Shown here: positions 22,311-33,700 of the stretch, piece after piece
Layout of the letters: the number at the start of each line of letters is the position of its first letter
How positions within the stretch are numbered: position 1 is the stretch's first letter
Assembly: GCA_950097015.1 (NCBI GenBank)
Contig: CATNEN010000038.1
Location: forward strand, 3,369,501-3,433,500
Source of the DNA: Macrostomum hystrix
Lineage: Eukaryota > Platyhelminthes > Macrostomidae
Reading direction: 5' to 3'
DNA length: 64,000 nucleotides
The notes under the pieces: model-generated
The model's input: the letters and a program-made list of their open reading frames with translations, nothing else
Database searches by the model: none
Told to the model about the DNA's origin: nothing
Program-made: the position numbers and the translations under genes

Positions 22311-22934
22311 GGCCAGATAATATAATTCTAGCTACGGAAATTCTTTTTGACAGCATAGCATACAATAAGATGTAACAACTTAGAATTTTGATTGTTAAGG
22401 TTGCTTTTTGGCACTTAACAAATTGGGGGCTGCTTCTAGGGTACAAAACTTGTCTATGGCAAATGTTCAGTGTGTGGGGAGATAAAAGCAAAATGGTTGA
22501 CATGCTTAGGAGTGTCTATGGCCAAAAGGGATAAGCTGTTTAGTCGGAGGAGAAGCATTAGCAGATCTTTTGTATTCTGCTAACATGCTCTACTAATTTT
22601 CTGCCATTAACTGTAACACACTCAAAGTCTATGAACACCCTGCCTAACACTAGGTAAGCCTAGCAATACCGTCATTTATTGTCAATCTAAACTCCCTCAT
22701 TATGATTACCCTTGCTAAATTTTGACATGCAATCTTACAGAATTTTGACACAACATTTGATGCTAATCATATCATTGCTTCCAATTGTTTCATTGTTTCC
22801 CAATGTTTTTGCATTGATTTAAATTAAAACTTAAAAAAAACTATAACAAATGATCTAAAAAGAATGCCCACAATAGCTAGCTATAGGGCAGTGCGAGGTA
22901 TAGGCGTACTTGTATTTGCACAGTTAATACACAG

Positions 22935-23203
22935 CATACATGCATAGGCCCTAACACCCGGCCGACCTGGCCAAACCAGCCAGATGAAACGAGGGCCAAC
23001 AAGTTAAGTCACAAAAACCAATTGACCAAGCGCAAAAAAATCAAAGGGGGGACCAAGGGACAGAAAAGGAAAAAGGGGAGAGAAAAAGAGAGCAAATGAG
23101 AGCAAACTAAGTTGTACATAGAGCAATGAAACAAACTAAGTCGTAAATAGAGCAAAAACTAAGTCACATAGCTGGCTAAGATTTGGGAGGTTGTGCATGA
23201 ATG
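22935..23203. mobile_element. hAT-type MITE, copy 2, with 8-bp target duplication
   Basis: About 270 bp, clearly related to 22031-22310 along its whole length (shared segments such as TCAAAGGGGGGACCAAGGGA). TIRs are decayed (starts catacatgc, ends gttgtgcatgaatg). Flanked by ATACACAG at 22927-22934 and 23204-23211. Confidence 0.88.
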
Positions 23204-23248
23204 ATACACAGAAATTGAGTTGCCTAGGCCTATATAGTTGTGGCAGAG

Positions 23249-23942
23249 CTTATTCCCACGTCCCATGCTGATAATTTCAATTTTATCTACACGGATCTGT
23301 GCCAATAATTTTCTGCTTATCAACACGGCAGCTTGTATAAATAGGTCTACAACTCTTTGTATATGCTGTGCCGTTAATTTTAATTTTATCCACACTTAGC
23401 ATGCCGATAGTTTTCTGCTTATCCACACAGCAGCTTGTATGAATAGGTCTAAAACTCTTTATTATATAAATATGACGTGCCTTTAATTTCAATTTTATCT
23501 ATACGGTTCTGTTCTTTGAAATGAGGCCCTTTTGGGTTTGAATGTTTTGTTGAACCCTTGAGCCAATAGATCAAAAAAGTTGCCAGTGTTACAAGTGTTC
23601 TACATTTCAACCTACACATTCATTAACTGACATTAATGTCATCCTTTTTAATTATTGTAATAACAAATTACTAAATCTTTTGTCATCATTAGGCCCCCTA
23701 CCTGTTTTCATTCAAATTGTATTGACTTTCAAAGTAAGAAGTCTATCAAAGAAAACCATATGCATTGATAGTGTACACTATAAACTATACTCAGAAGCAA
23801 AAGCCTTATGCTCAGAGAAGAAGGTAGGGACTTAAAAGTAGACCTATTCATACAAGCTGCCATGTGGATAAGCAGAAAATTATCAGCACAGATGTGTGGA
23901 TAAAATTGAAATTATCCGCACGGGACCGTGGGAATAAGCACT
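23249..23942. repeat. inverted-repeat element with about 100-bp arms
   Basis: The sequence from gcttattcccacg at 23249 to about 23348 reappears as reverse complement at about 23840-23942. The left arm is partly duplicated in tandem (about 23376-23453). Shared pieces include TTTCTGCTTATC and GCAGCTTGTATGAATAGG. No target duplication found at the ends, so mobility is unproven; it could be a foldback element. Confidence 0.7.
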
Positions 23943-25200
23943 TCCAATTTAGAAAGGCCTGAACATAATTTAGTTACACATTGCTTCAGAAACAGCTTCT
24001 TGTAAATTACATTCTGAATAACTCTGAATAAACTGCACACTACACTTGCCAAGTTGGAAAGCTATTGCATTAGGCCCATGAAGCTGTTTCTTAAACTACT
24101 ATAGGCCTATGCAAATAAAATATTGTAAATGTTACTTTTTAGACCCACTTGTAGGCCTATTATTATTACTGTTTATATAGCTGCTAAAATGTGTATGTAT
24201 GCAGGCAATAAAATATTATTGAATATTACATTTTCTTTCGATATAATCTATCTCTACAGGCAGGATGCAGCTAGTTACATATATCATTTATCTAGGCCCT
24301 ATTTATATACAAGTACATGTGTAAGCAAAGCATGTTTTGTTTGTGTACATTGTACACGTGCCTGTAGATCTAGATGTGTAACAACGACTATATGACGTAG
24401 TCCAGGGACCGGGTACGATCAATTCAGGTCCTTACCTTACAATTCAAATGATCTCTATTGATTTTTAACAAATAATAATTACAATCTGACATTTTCTAGT
24501 AATTACGCAATGATTTCTCTTGAAATGATATCTAGTTATTTTTATTTACGCTTTTTGTGACTTACATTTTAAAAACTTTTCTAGCGACATAACGATTAGT
24601 TGTTTCTTTAATTTCGTTAAAATGGCACCTATAGCAATTTCGCCGCGCCGCCCGTTTTATACCAGGGGAGTAAAAATTCCCTCCTTGGTAGTTCTACTGT
24701 TAAATCGCCATAAACTGCAGATTCAGATGAAATAGAAAATTCTTATTCGAAGTCTAGCTTTTAAGACGCCTCGCGTGTCCCAGAATATGCTTATAACTCG
24801 TGTGTTTTTATCTTCTGAAGTGTGTTTTACTTTTTTGTACTTTTGCTCACACTGATCTGTATGTATGTCCAATGCATTATCTCTGTTTTATTACTGTCTT
24901 AGGTCATTGTAATGAACGAGAGGCCGTTTTAAATATGCTAAGTCCTTTTACGTGTACCATACTTTAGAGACCTTTGACTCATACGCTTATTTACAAGTGC
25001 AAAACAACTTTAAATATGGTATTAAATAAAATGCACATTCCTTATACAATATACACAATGGAGGCATGAGGCAACGGAAGCATTTTCTCCTTTTAGCCAA
25101 TCAAACTGCAGTGTTGCTACTGTTATCTAGACTAAAATCTACAAGCTTGTCAGATTTAGTTCTGTACACTGTTTTTTCAACCTCTGAAATCCTTATCAAT
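23943..25200. other. AT-rich spacer, nothing recognised
   Basis: Several AGGCCTAT motifs recur (for example near 24105 and 24153). No convincing exon, tRNA or array. Confidence 0.4.
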
Positions 25201-25214
25201 CATCATAATTACCT

Positions 25215-25340
25215 ATGCAACTTCGGCGGTGGCTTGTGCTGAACTACTGGAAGAAGCGACGCCAGCACCACCATCCGCTAAAAGGCGGAGGCCAGAAGCA
25301 GCCGATTACAGCCCTTGCTGAAGAGCCAGCCCGCCTATGA
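25215..25340 (+). CDS. GC-rich island with a 41-codon basic ORF, uncertain
   Basis: In an AT-rich desert, 25215-25340 is markedly GC-rich and reads ATG to TGA as a basic peptide beginning MQLRRWLVLNYWKKRRQ and ending EEPARL. The other strand also reads an exon-like piece after gggatgtcag (hydrophobic IAVAIIGGLALQQGL then stop). Either strand could be a coding exon; I cannot choose. Confidence 0.25.
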   Translation: MQLRRWLVLNYWKKRRQHHHPLKGGGQKQPITALAEEPARL

Positions 25341-26119
25341 TAGCCACAGCAATAGGCCTGACATCCCATAACATTCACACAATTCGGTCGTACTGGACGT
25401 GCATTTATAAGTATTTATACGTGCAAAACCTGCAAAATCAAAATAACTCGAAGCAAGAACTAAGCAATTCATGTTTGTGTAGGCTAACAACGGGGAAGCA
25501 ATTATTGTTTAAGGATCTTGTATTTAATTAGCTGTACTTTAACTAACGAATTTATCGCAACAGACCGGCTAGCACACAATATCTAAAAGGAGGGCGCGAG
25601 TACATGTGAGAGAAAATGTGAATCATCAAACAGCTATTTGAACAAAGGCTGTGTGAGGAATCGTTCATTGAAAATACAGTACGCACTGCAAACCAAAATC
25701 GGAATTTTGCATGCCTTTGTAACAGGAAATTTGTCGTGCATTTTTAATGAGTTCAGATTTTTATCTATATGCTAAACTTTTCATTTTGGTTATGCAGTTC
25801 GTGTACATTAGCAAAATGAGGATGAGCCAGATACCTGTAGGACATGCCACAATGAAATATACTCAAGGGGTGCGTACAATGTCACACAAGTGTAGTTCAT
25901 ACGTATGTTCTGGTTTAGTATAATTTAATAAAGTAAAAGAGGTATACATTTGCGAAAGCAGCTAGATCGTGTAGATTTTGTTATTGGCAGAAAGCTGAAT
26001 TATTTAATAAAAAATAAATTAAGGGCATACATAATTAGGTAATAAAAAACTGAGAGAAATTTGAACACGCGTATAGTTCAAAGTACTTCAGTTGGAAGGT
26101 GTTGATCATTGTTATAATA

Positions 26120-26228
26120 GTTCGTTGCCTATTAATTAGCAGGCCTCAGGCGATGTGGCTGCCAGGCTTACCGGCGGACCGCTCAGTTGCCGGCCCCTCC
26201 ACTGGGTCGTAGAAACGAGCTCGGCCTA
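26120..26228 (-). other. GC-rich island, possible short exon
   Basis: On the minus strand, acceptor-like ttctatag is followed by a GC-rich stretch reading ARFYDPVEGPATERSAGK and a stop, with a donor-like CCG|gtaagc in between. It stands out in base composition from its surroundings. No family recognised. Confidence 0.25.
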
Positions 26229-26389
26229 TAGAAAATTGATTCAAGGATTTAAAAGAGTTTTATTCTCTGAAGCTAACTTTCTGCTCTTTTTTTAATTGAG
26301 TCCCATAGCCCAAAAGTCTTAGACGGGGTCGATATGCTAAATATGACATATTCTACCCATTTTTATATCTACCCCTTCCCCAAGGAAGG

Positions 26390-26870
26390 GCAGGAATCTA
26401 CCATCACTTCCCTAGGAGTCTACCATGCACTTACCCAGGAATCTACCATGCACTTCCCTAGGAATCTACCATGCACTTCCCCAGGAATCTACCATCACTT
26501 CCCTAGGAGTCTACCATGCACTTCCCCAGGAATCTACCATGCACTTCCCTAGGAATCTACCATGCACTTCCCCAGGAATCTACCATCACTTCCCTAGGAG
26601 TCTACCATGCACTTCCCCAGGAATCTACCATGCACTTCCTCAGGAATCTACCATGCACTTCCCCAGGAATCTACCATGTACTTCTACAGGAATCTACCAT
26701 GTACTTCCACAGGAATCTACCATGCACTTCCTCAGGAATCTACCATGCACTTCCCTAGGAATCTACCATGCACTTCCCCAGGAATCTACCATGCACTTCC
26801 CCAGGAATCTACCATGCACTTCCACAAGAATCCATGCACTTCCCCAGGTAAATCTACCACTTTCCCAGAT
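26390..26870. repeat. minisatellite, 23-bp unit, downstream of the mucin gene
   Basis: About 21 copies of AATCTACCATGCACTTCCCC plus agg; a shorter variant lacking the tgc recurs at about 120-bp intervals. Confidence 0.94.
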
Positions 26871-26999
26871 ATCTATCTCTTAATTGTACAAGCTTCTATC
26901 ATTCACATTACCTACCGCATTTCTATAGTGCCTCAGTTTAAATATTTTGAAAAAATTGACTAGCTAGACTGTGCTAGATGAATGTCTTAAGTTAAGCGC

Positions 27000-27170
27000 A
27001 CCCTATACCTCAGCTGTACAATGGGTTTCAGCAACAGCTGGATCAGAAATTCGTGTTGGTTTTTGTCAGCCCCCCCAGTCCATGGACTATACTGCGCTCT
27101 GCTTTTGGAAGTGCCGCACAATAGCTGTGGCTGTACCGTTGGCATTGTTTGGGTGCCATTGTTCTAGCAT
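27000..27170 (+). mobile_element. SINE body, GTCCATGGAC family (copy 2), head missing
   Basis: Contains CAGCTGTACAATGGGTTTCAG and, at 27078-27087, GTCCATGGAC, in the same order as the copy at 52475. No tRNA-like head is seen. Confidence 0.5.
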
Positions 27171-27331
27171 AGATTTTCTTAAATCCACTCTAGGCCTTGC
27201 CCTGAAATTCCTCTAATCTCAGGAAATAATCGAGTGCAATTATCGAAGTAAGAGACGGGTTTGTTGCTTTAGTGCTAGGCATTATTGAGTTTGTTTGTCC
27301 ACTTTGAAGTGTCACTCAGCACCCAGCCAGT

Positions 27332-27726
27332 TCACCCCAACGCAGACCCCCAACCTGCTCCGTACGGCTCCTCAATCCTGTAGGTCGTCTTCACTTTCAG
27401 GTCATCCCTCAGTCGCCTGGTTTGCACGGTGTACACCTTAAGATTGATTAGAGAATGGATTATTTGCTTATTTCTTGCATACTCTATTTCGAGTAATGTA
27501 CAAACATATTGACACTGAGAAGTCTGTCTTACGATGATAAAGATTATGAGCACAAGCAAGAAGACTCCGCCAATCACTGCAACCAGAATGATCAGGATCG
27601 TGTAGTCCTGAGAGGGTGCCACCGCAGGAGTTGCAGTTGTCGCCGAGACACTACGGGAAGATCCAGCTGTCGTAGTGTCCGCCAGAGGCGCTGTCGTGGA
27701 GTCTGTTACCGGAGCTGCTGTAACAG
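27332..27726 (-). other. stalk, transmembrane helix and cytoplasmic tail of the mucin
   Basis: Exon 24 (27533-27726) encodes a Thr/Ala stalk, then YTILIILVAVIGGVFLL and further hydrophobics as a single helix. Exon 25 (27332-27436) encodes a tail starting VYTVQTRRLRDDLKVKTTY, with stop-transfer arginines, two Tyr and an acidic IEEPYG patch, ending WGSALG. It has no recognised signalling motif. The splice junction is phase 0, cut just after the helix. Confidence 0.8.
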
Positions 27727-30700
27727 CTAAAGTTCATGAAAGAAAAAATACTGAATAAATTTAAGTTATTTCGACAAGGTACGCACTGACTCGATTAGTC
27801 AAAACAAAATTTACCTGAGGACCCCACGCTATCCACAATGATTCCGCCAAGGTCAGTTGCTTTTAGGCTTCTGCTAAGCAGATCAACCACTGTGGTTGGT
27901 GTATTTGTGGGTGTGTTTCGTACAACCATACTTCCAGTGACGACGACACTTCCAGCCGTAAACTGGAAGTTAACTACGTTTTGCAGTTCGCCGTATAGCG
28001 ATGTAGATCTTGAGGCCTTCATAATGCTCTCAAAGGCGTAATTCGCCAACTGCTTGTAGCGCCAGCTATTTGGATCCGAGTAGTCTGCGAACCATTGCAG
28101 ATTCGAAAAGCGGAAAGAAAATGGCACCGCAGTCACGCTTTTGAAAACTGGCTGATAATTTACTGGACAAATGCATGATGTAGTTGTTGGGATCACTGTC
28201 GTTGTGGTGGTCGGTGTTGTTGTTGTAGTTGACGTCGTGGTTGTTGTCGTGCTTGTGGTTGGTGTTGTAGTAGTAGTCGTTGGGGTTGTCGTGGTAGTCG
28301 TTGGGGTTGTTGTGGTAGTTGTTGGGGTTGTCGTAGTAGTCGTTGGGGTTGTCGTAGTTGTTGTTGGAGTCATCGTAGTCGTGGTAGTCGTTGGTGTTGT
28401 TGTAGTTGACGTTGTGGTTGTCGTACTTGATGTAGTTGGAGTTGTTGTGGTCGATGTTGTTGTGGAAGTTATGGACGTCGTTGGAGTAGTCATGGTTGTA
28501 ATTGGGGTTGTTGTCGTACTTGTAGTTGAGGATGTTGTTGGAGTACTCGTCGTCCTTGTTGTTGTTGGTGTGGTGCTTGTCGACGTAGAAGTTGTTGGTG
28601 TGGTGCTTGTCGACGTAGAAGTTGTAGGTGTGGTTGTTGTCGTTGAAGTTGTTGTCGATGTTAAAGTCGTAGGCGTAGTCGGTGTAGTTACAGCAGTAGT
28701 TGTTGTGGCCGTTGTCGATGTTGTAGTCGGTGTGGTTGTTGTCGTGGGTGTCGTGGTAGTTGGTGTCGTCGTAGTTGATGTGCTAGTGGTAGGAGTAGTT
28801 GTACTTGTTGTTGTGGGTGTTGTAGGCGTTGTGGTAGTCGTGGAGGTAGTTGTTGACGTCGTTGGTGAGGTAGTTTTAGTTGTTGTAGGTGTCGTAGTGG
28901 TGGTTGTGGTCGTTGTTGTCAGACAGACAGCCGGAAGTGGTGTGGCACACGCAAATATTTCTAGATAAAACTGATAGCTAGGCGACACTGGCGCCTGCAT
29001 AGTTTGCGGAAAGACAATGACGTTAGACATGTTGAATCCAACGGCGAAACAGAACTGGCCCTTAGTAGTTATGCTGGTCCTGGTTGACGACAGAAGATTT
29101 ACATAGTAGTCTGACACTGATGCCTTGTATCGAATAACAACATCTTGTACATTTCCGGTCAGACAAATCTAAAATATTTTAGGCCAAATATGCAAGGAAC
29201 GGAAAAATAAAAGAATTATCTATTTTAACAATAAAATAAGTCAAATATTCATTGCATGGTATAATAAATTGAAAGTTGGTTTCAAGCATACCTGATGTAC
29301 GTAAATCGAGTTACGACAGCCGTGAACTGTCAGATCCGCCACAATGCCGTCCGTTGTACCTACTGGAAAACTGTACCCAGAAATCGGACTGAAACTGCCA
29401 CCAACGATCGCAAACTGTGGCATGTAGATCTCGCTCGATAGAATATTTATGTATGGACAAACTAAAATAATAAATGTGGCACACAGTTAGCGCAAAAACA
29501 TCTTGACGAAAAAAAAAGTTTTTTTTCGTACCTGTAGTCGTCACGGTAGTTGTTGTCGGAGTTGTAGTTGTGCTCGTTGTTGTTGGTGTCGTTGTAGTTG
29601 TTGTCGCAGTTGTTGTTGATGTGGTTGTTGCAGTAGTTGTTGAAGTAGTCGTAGGTGTCGTGGTTGTTGTGGTGGAGGTTGTTGTTGTCAGGCAGCTTGC
29701 TGGCACTGTTTGAAAGCACCCATTTATAATAAGATACATCTGAAAGCTAGTGCTTGTTGATGATGCAGTTTTAAGCGTGCGCGGAACAATGATAAACTGC
29801 GCAACTGGGAACCCGAGACTGAAGCACAGATCTGCGGCTGTATCAGATGTTACTGTGCTGGCGAGATTCTGGAAGGGCGCTGTGTACAACTGCTTGTATC
29901 GAATCGAGGCCTCTCTGACGTTTCCAGACAGACATAGCTAAAAGTTCATCGTTTAAAAAAGGAACATATTTATGTTATAAAAATGGTGTTACGCTCCAGT
30001 GAATTTTAATGACGCCAAAGAAGCTCAGCTCACCTTATCAACATAAGTAGCAGAGACACAGTTTCGTATGGTGAGATCTACGGTAAGATATCCTTCGCTT
30101 CCAGTGCGAATATTGTAACCAGTGGCATCGCTAAAGCTATCTGCTCCCATAATGGAAGTCATCGGAAGTAATGCAGGGCTCGAGAGGGCATTGACGAACG
30201 GGCAAACTAAAAAGAAGTGTTTTTGGCCATCCATTAATTGTTTATCAGCTTTTATTTCATAAAAATCGAATACATAAATCAAAGGGTATCATCAAAAGAC
30301 TAAACTAACACGTGGTTCCGACAGTTGTGGTGCTTGTAGGAGTGGTTGCCGTGGTTGTCGTGCTGGTGCTCGCACTGGTGCTGGTTGTACTCGTGGTTGT
30401 TGTTGAGCTAGTTGTTGTAGTGCTTGTGGTGGTGCAACCAGGAATTGGCATGAAACAGCCATAAACTGACAGAAAAAACTGATAAGCTGTAGATCCTGAC
30501 GAAGAAGTCTTCAATTCTCTTGGAGCTATAATGATGGAGCTGACATTTAAGTTCAGGTCATAGCAGAGCAAGCCTGGGCCGTCCTGTGTGAGCGTCAGTG
30601 ACTGAGTCAGTTGTTGATAAGACTGCGTTGGTGACGTCTGATAAATAAGGTCCGCTCGCCTAACATTTCCTCCAACCAGGCAGACCTAGAATTCGATGCG

Positions 30701-33700
30701 AATAAAAAGTTTTTTAGGTTTGTGTTTTAAAATAAAAGGCTTGCAAAGTTGACATAGTTGAAGCTCAGAATTGTACCTGTGTGACATGCTCCGGGCGGCG
30801 ACAGTTGTTTGATGTCACGTCAATATAAAGTCCCTGGCCAGGAAGCATGGAGACAGTGTAGCCCGAAAAAGGAGAAAAGGTTGCACCGCTGATGGCCCAA
30901 GAAGGCAGCAGGGATGTGTCAGCGATTGCATCGACAGAAGGGCAGACTAAAGTTTTAATAAGCGAAAATAAAGTTTTTTTGAGAAACCAAAGCCTAATAT
31001 TATAAAACAGCATATATTCGTATGCTTACATGTTGGCTTAGGTGTAGTGGTCGTTGTCGCAGTGGTTGTTGAAGTTGTTGGTGTGGTTCTAGTTGTCGAC
31101 GTTGGTGTTGTCGATGTTGTCGTTGATGTGGTTGAAGGAGTCGTAGTTGAAGATGTCGTTGTACTTGTGGTCGTAGGGGTTGTTGAGGTTGTGGTTGTTG
31201 GAGTTGTGGTTGTGGTCGAAGTCGAAGTTAAAGTGGTAGTCGGAGTTGTTGTCGTTGTGGTTGTTGGAGTTGTTGATGTCGATGTAGAAGTCGTGGTACT
31301 TGACGTCGACGTTGTTGGTGTTGTGGTTGTTGTAGTTGTCGGTGTAGTCGTGCTAGTGGTTGTTGATGTAGTTGTCGATGTGGTTGTTGGCGTTGTAGTT
31401 GTGGTGGTCGTCGGAGTTGTCAGGCAAGCGCCCGTGAGTGGCGTAAAGCAGGCATCGATTCGAACAAAAAAATTAAATGCCGTGTCTGTCGAATAAGACG
31501 ATTTTAATCGCAGCGGAACAATTGCGAGCTGTGCAACGGTATCTTTGTTTAAAATAGTGTAGCACCAAGGGTTGTTCGTGTCTATTGAAATGCTGGCTGC
31601 GGAAAAATCTGGTGTGTACTTTTCGCCCTTAATTCTAGCGTACAGCAAATTCGCTTCCCGGACATTTCCTATAAGGCAAACCTAAAATATGAATTTGCTT
31701 AGTTGCTAAGAAGCACGAAGGAATTTTGAATGCTTTTTTATTAAAAGTTTCTTTACTGAAACCAAAACTTGCATTTTAAACACAAAAGGCTTACTAACCC
31801 GATCAACAACGATTGGCGGTCTGCACGAATTGACGGTGAGGTCAATTACCAAGCTCCCATTCCTCAGAGGCAACCTGTAGCCATAGAACGGGTCGTATTC
31901 TCCACCAGATACGGCAAAGGATGGAATCAGATTTGACTGGTAGAAGCCGTCGATCAGGCATGTGGTTGTGGTCTCCAAAGTGGTGGTTGGTGTAGTCCTG
32001 GTCGTGGTTGATGTAGTTGTACTCGGAGTTGTGGTCGTAGTTGTTGTCGGTGTTGTTGTCGTGGTAGTAGTTGTTGGTGTCGTTGTTGTTGATGTGGTCG
32101 ATGTCGTTGTGGTGCTAGTACTGGTGGTCGTGGTTGGGGTTGTCAGGCATGTCGAATTCAGTGGGTACACGCAGGCCATTAGGGACACGAAGAACTGATA
32201 CTCGGTGGAGATATAGCCAGGCTTCGTTCCTCTGGGAACAATCATCAGCTCGGAGGTGAGGCGATTGAGATCATAACAGATTGGATCACCGGTGGAGGAA
32301 GTCTTTCCAGGGGTGCTGAAGTCGAGCACGAGCTTGTCACTAGTTGGCTCTCGAATCATAATTCCTGCGCTGAAGACATTTCCAGCTATACAGAGCTGAA
32401 ATGATTTGCATGTTTTTAAAGAGCTGTAAGAGTAATATAACTTCGGATCAATCATCTGATGTTCTGTAATACACAACTGATAGTTCTTACGCGAGAAACT
32501 ACAGTCGCCGGTCTGCACCCAAACACTGTAAGATCAACCCTAAGACCAGCAGAGCCAATAGGAAGAATGTAGCCTGCAAAATCGCGGTATTCCCCTCCCG
32601 TTATAGCGAACGGTGGAATAAGGTCTGAGCGGCTGAACGCATCCAAGAGACATGCTGAAATTGCGAATGAGCCATGTTAAACGATGCGGTGTTTATCAAG
32701 AAAAAGTTATCGAAATGTTTATAAAAATATTGACCGTATTGGAGTTATTCGTTGTTAGAATAAATATTAGAAGCCATTAAAAATTACTTGTTGTTGTCGT
32801 TGGTGTTGTCACTGTAGTAGTAGTTGGAGTAGTTGTAGTTGTCGGCGTTGTTGTAGTGCTCGTTGTAGGCGTTGTTGTCGTTGTAGACGATGTTGTGCTT
32901 GTAGATGGTGTCGTTGTGGAGGTTGCGGTTGTCGATGTCGTAGTAGGGATTGTTGTTGTCGGAGTTGTGGCGGTGGAAGTGGTTGAAGTCGAGGTTGTGG
33001 GTGTGGTAGTCGGCGTTGTTGTGGTTGCTGTTGATGTAGTTGTCGGTGTAGTTGTTGATGTGCTAGTTGTAGTTGTTGTCGTACTCGTGGTACTGGTTGT
33101 GGTAGTGGTCGTTGATGTCGTCGTTGGTGTTGTTTGGCAGGTTTCGTTTAAAGGTAGAAAACAGGCTTGGATTGTCAAGAAAAACTCATAGTTTGAGTTT
33201 CCTGTTTGAAGCACTGTTGGCTTAATCTGAAGTTCAACCATGTCGATGTTTAAGTTGTAGCACAACTGCGGTGTGGATGTTTCAATTGTTACTGAATCGG
33301 TGTAAAGCACAGGATAGTCCAAAAATGTCCTTCGATAAACGACGTTTGACCTTTTAACGTTGCCAATCAGGCAAACCTGCAACGGATTGCGAAGCATTTT
33401 GTTCATTGATTCTGTGTTTCGCTTAATGTTAAACTAATAATATAGAAATCTGACCATATGACCCGTAGTTAGAAATAGAGATACCCACAAATAGTTAAAA
33501 CATTTTTTATAATGCCTTACCTGTTTAACATTCAAAAAACCACGGCAACCACGTGCTGTGAGGTCGATGGCCATATAGCCACCGCTAGATACTGGAATCG
33601 TCCAACCTTTAGCTCCGTCGAAAGTTGCTCCAGTGATAGTAAAAGATGGTAGGTAGACAGGACTTGACAAGCCATTAACCACTGGGCAAACTGGAATAAA

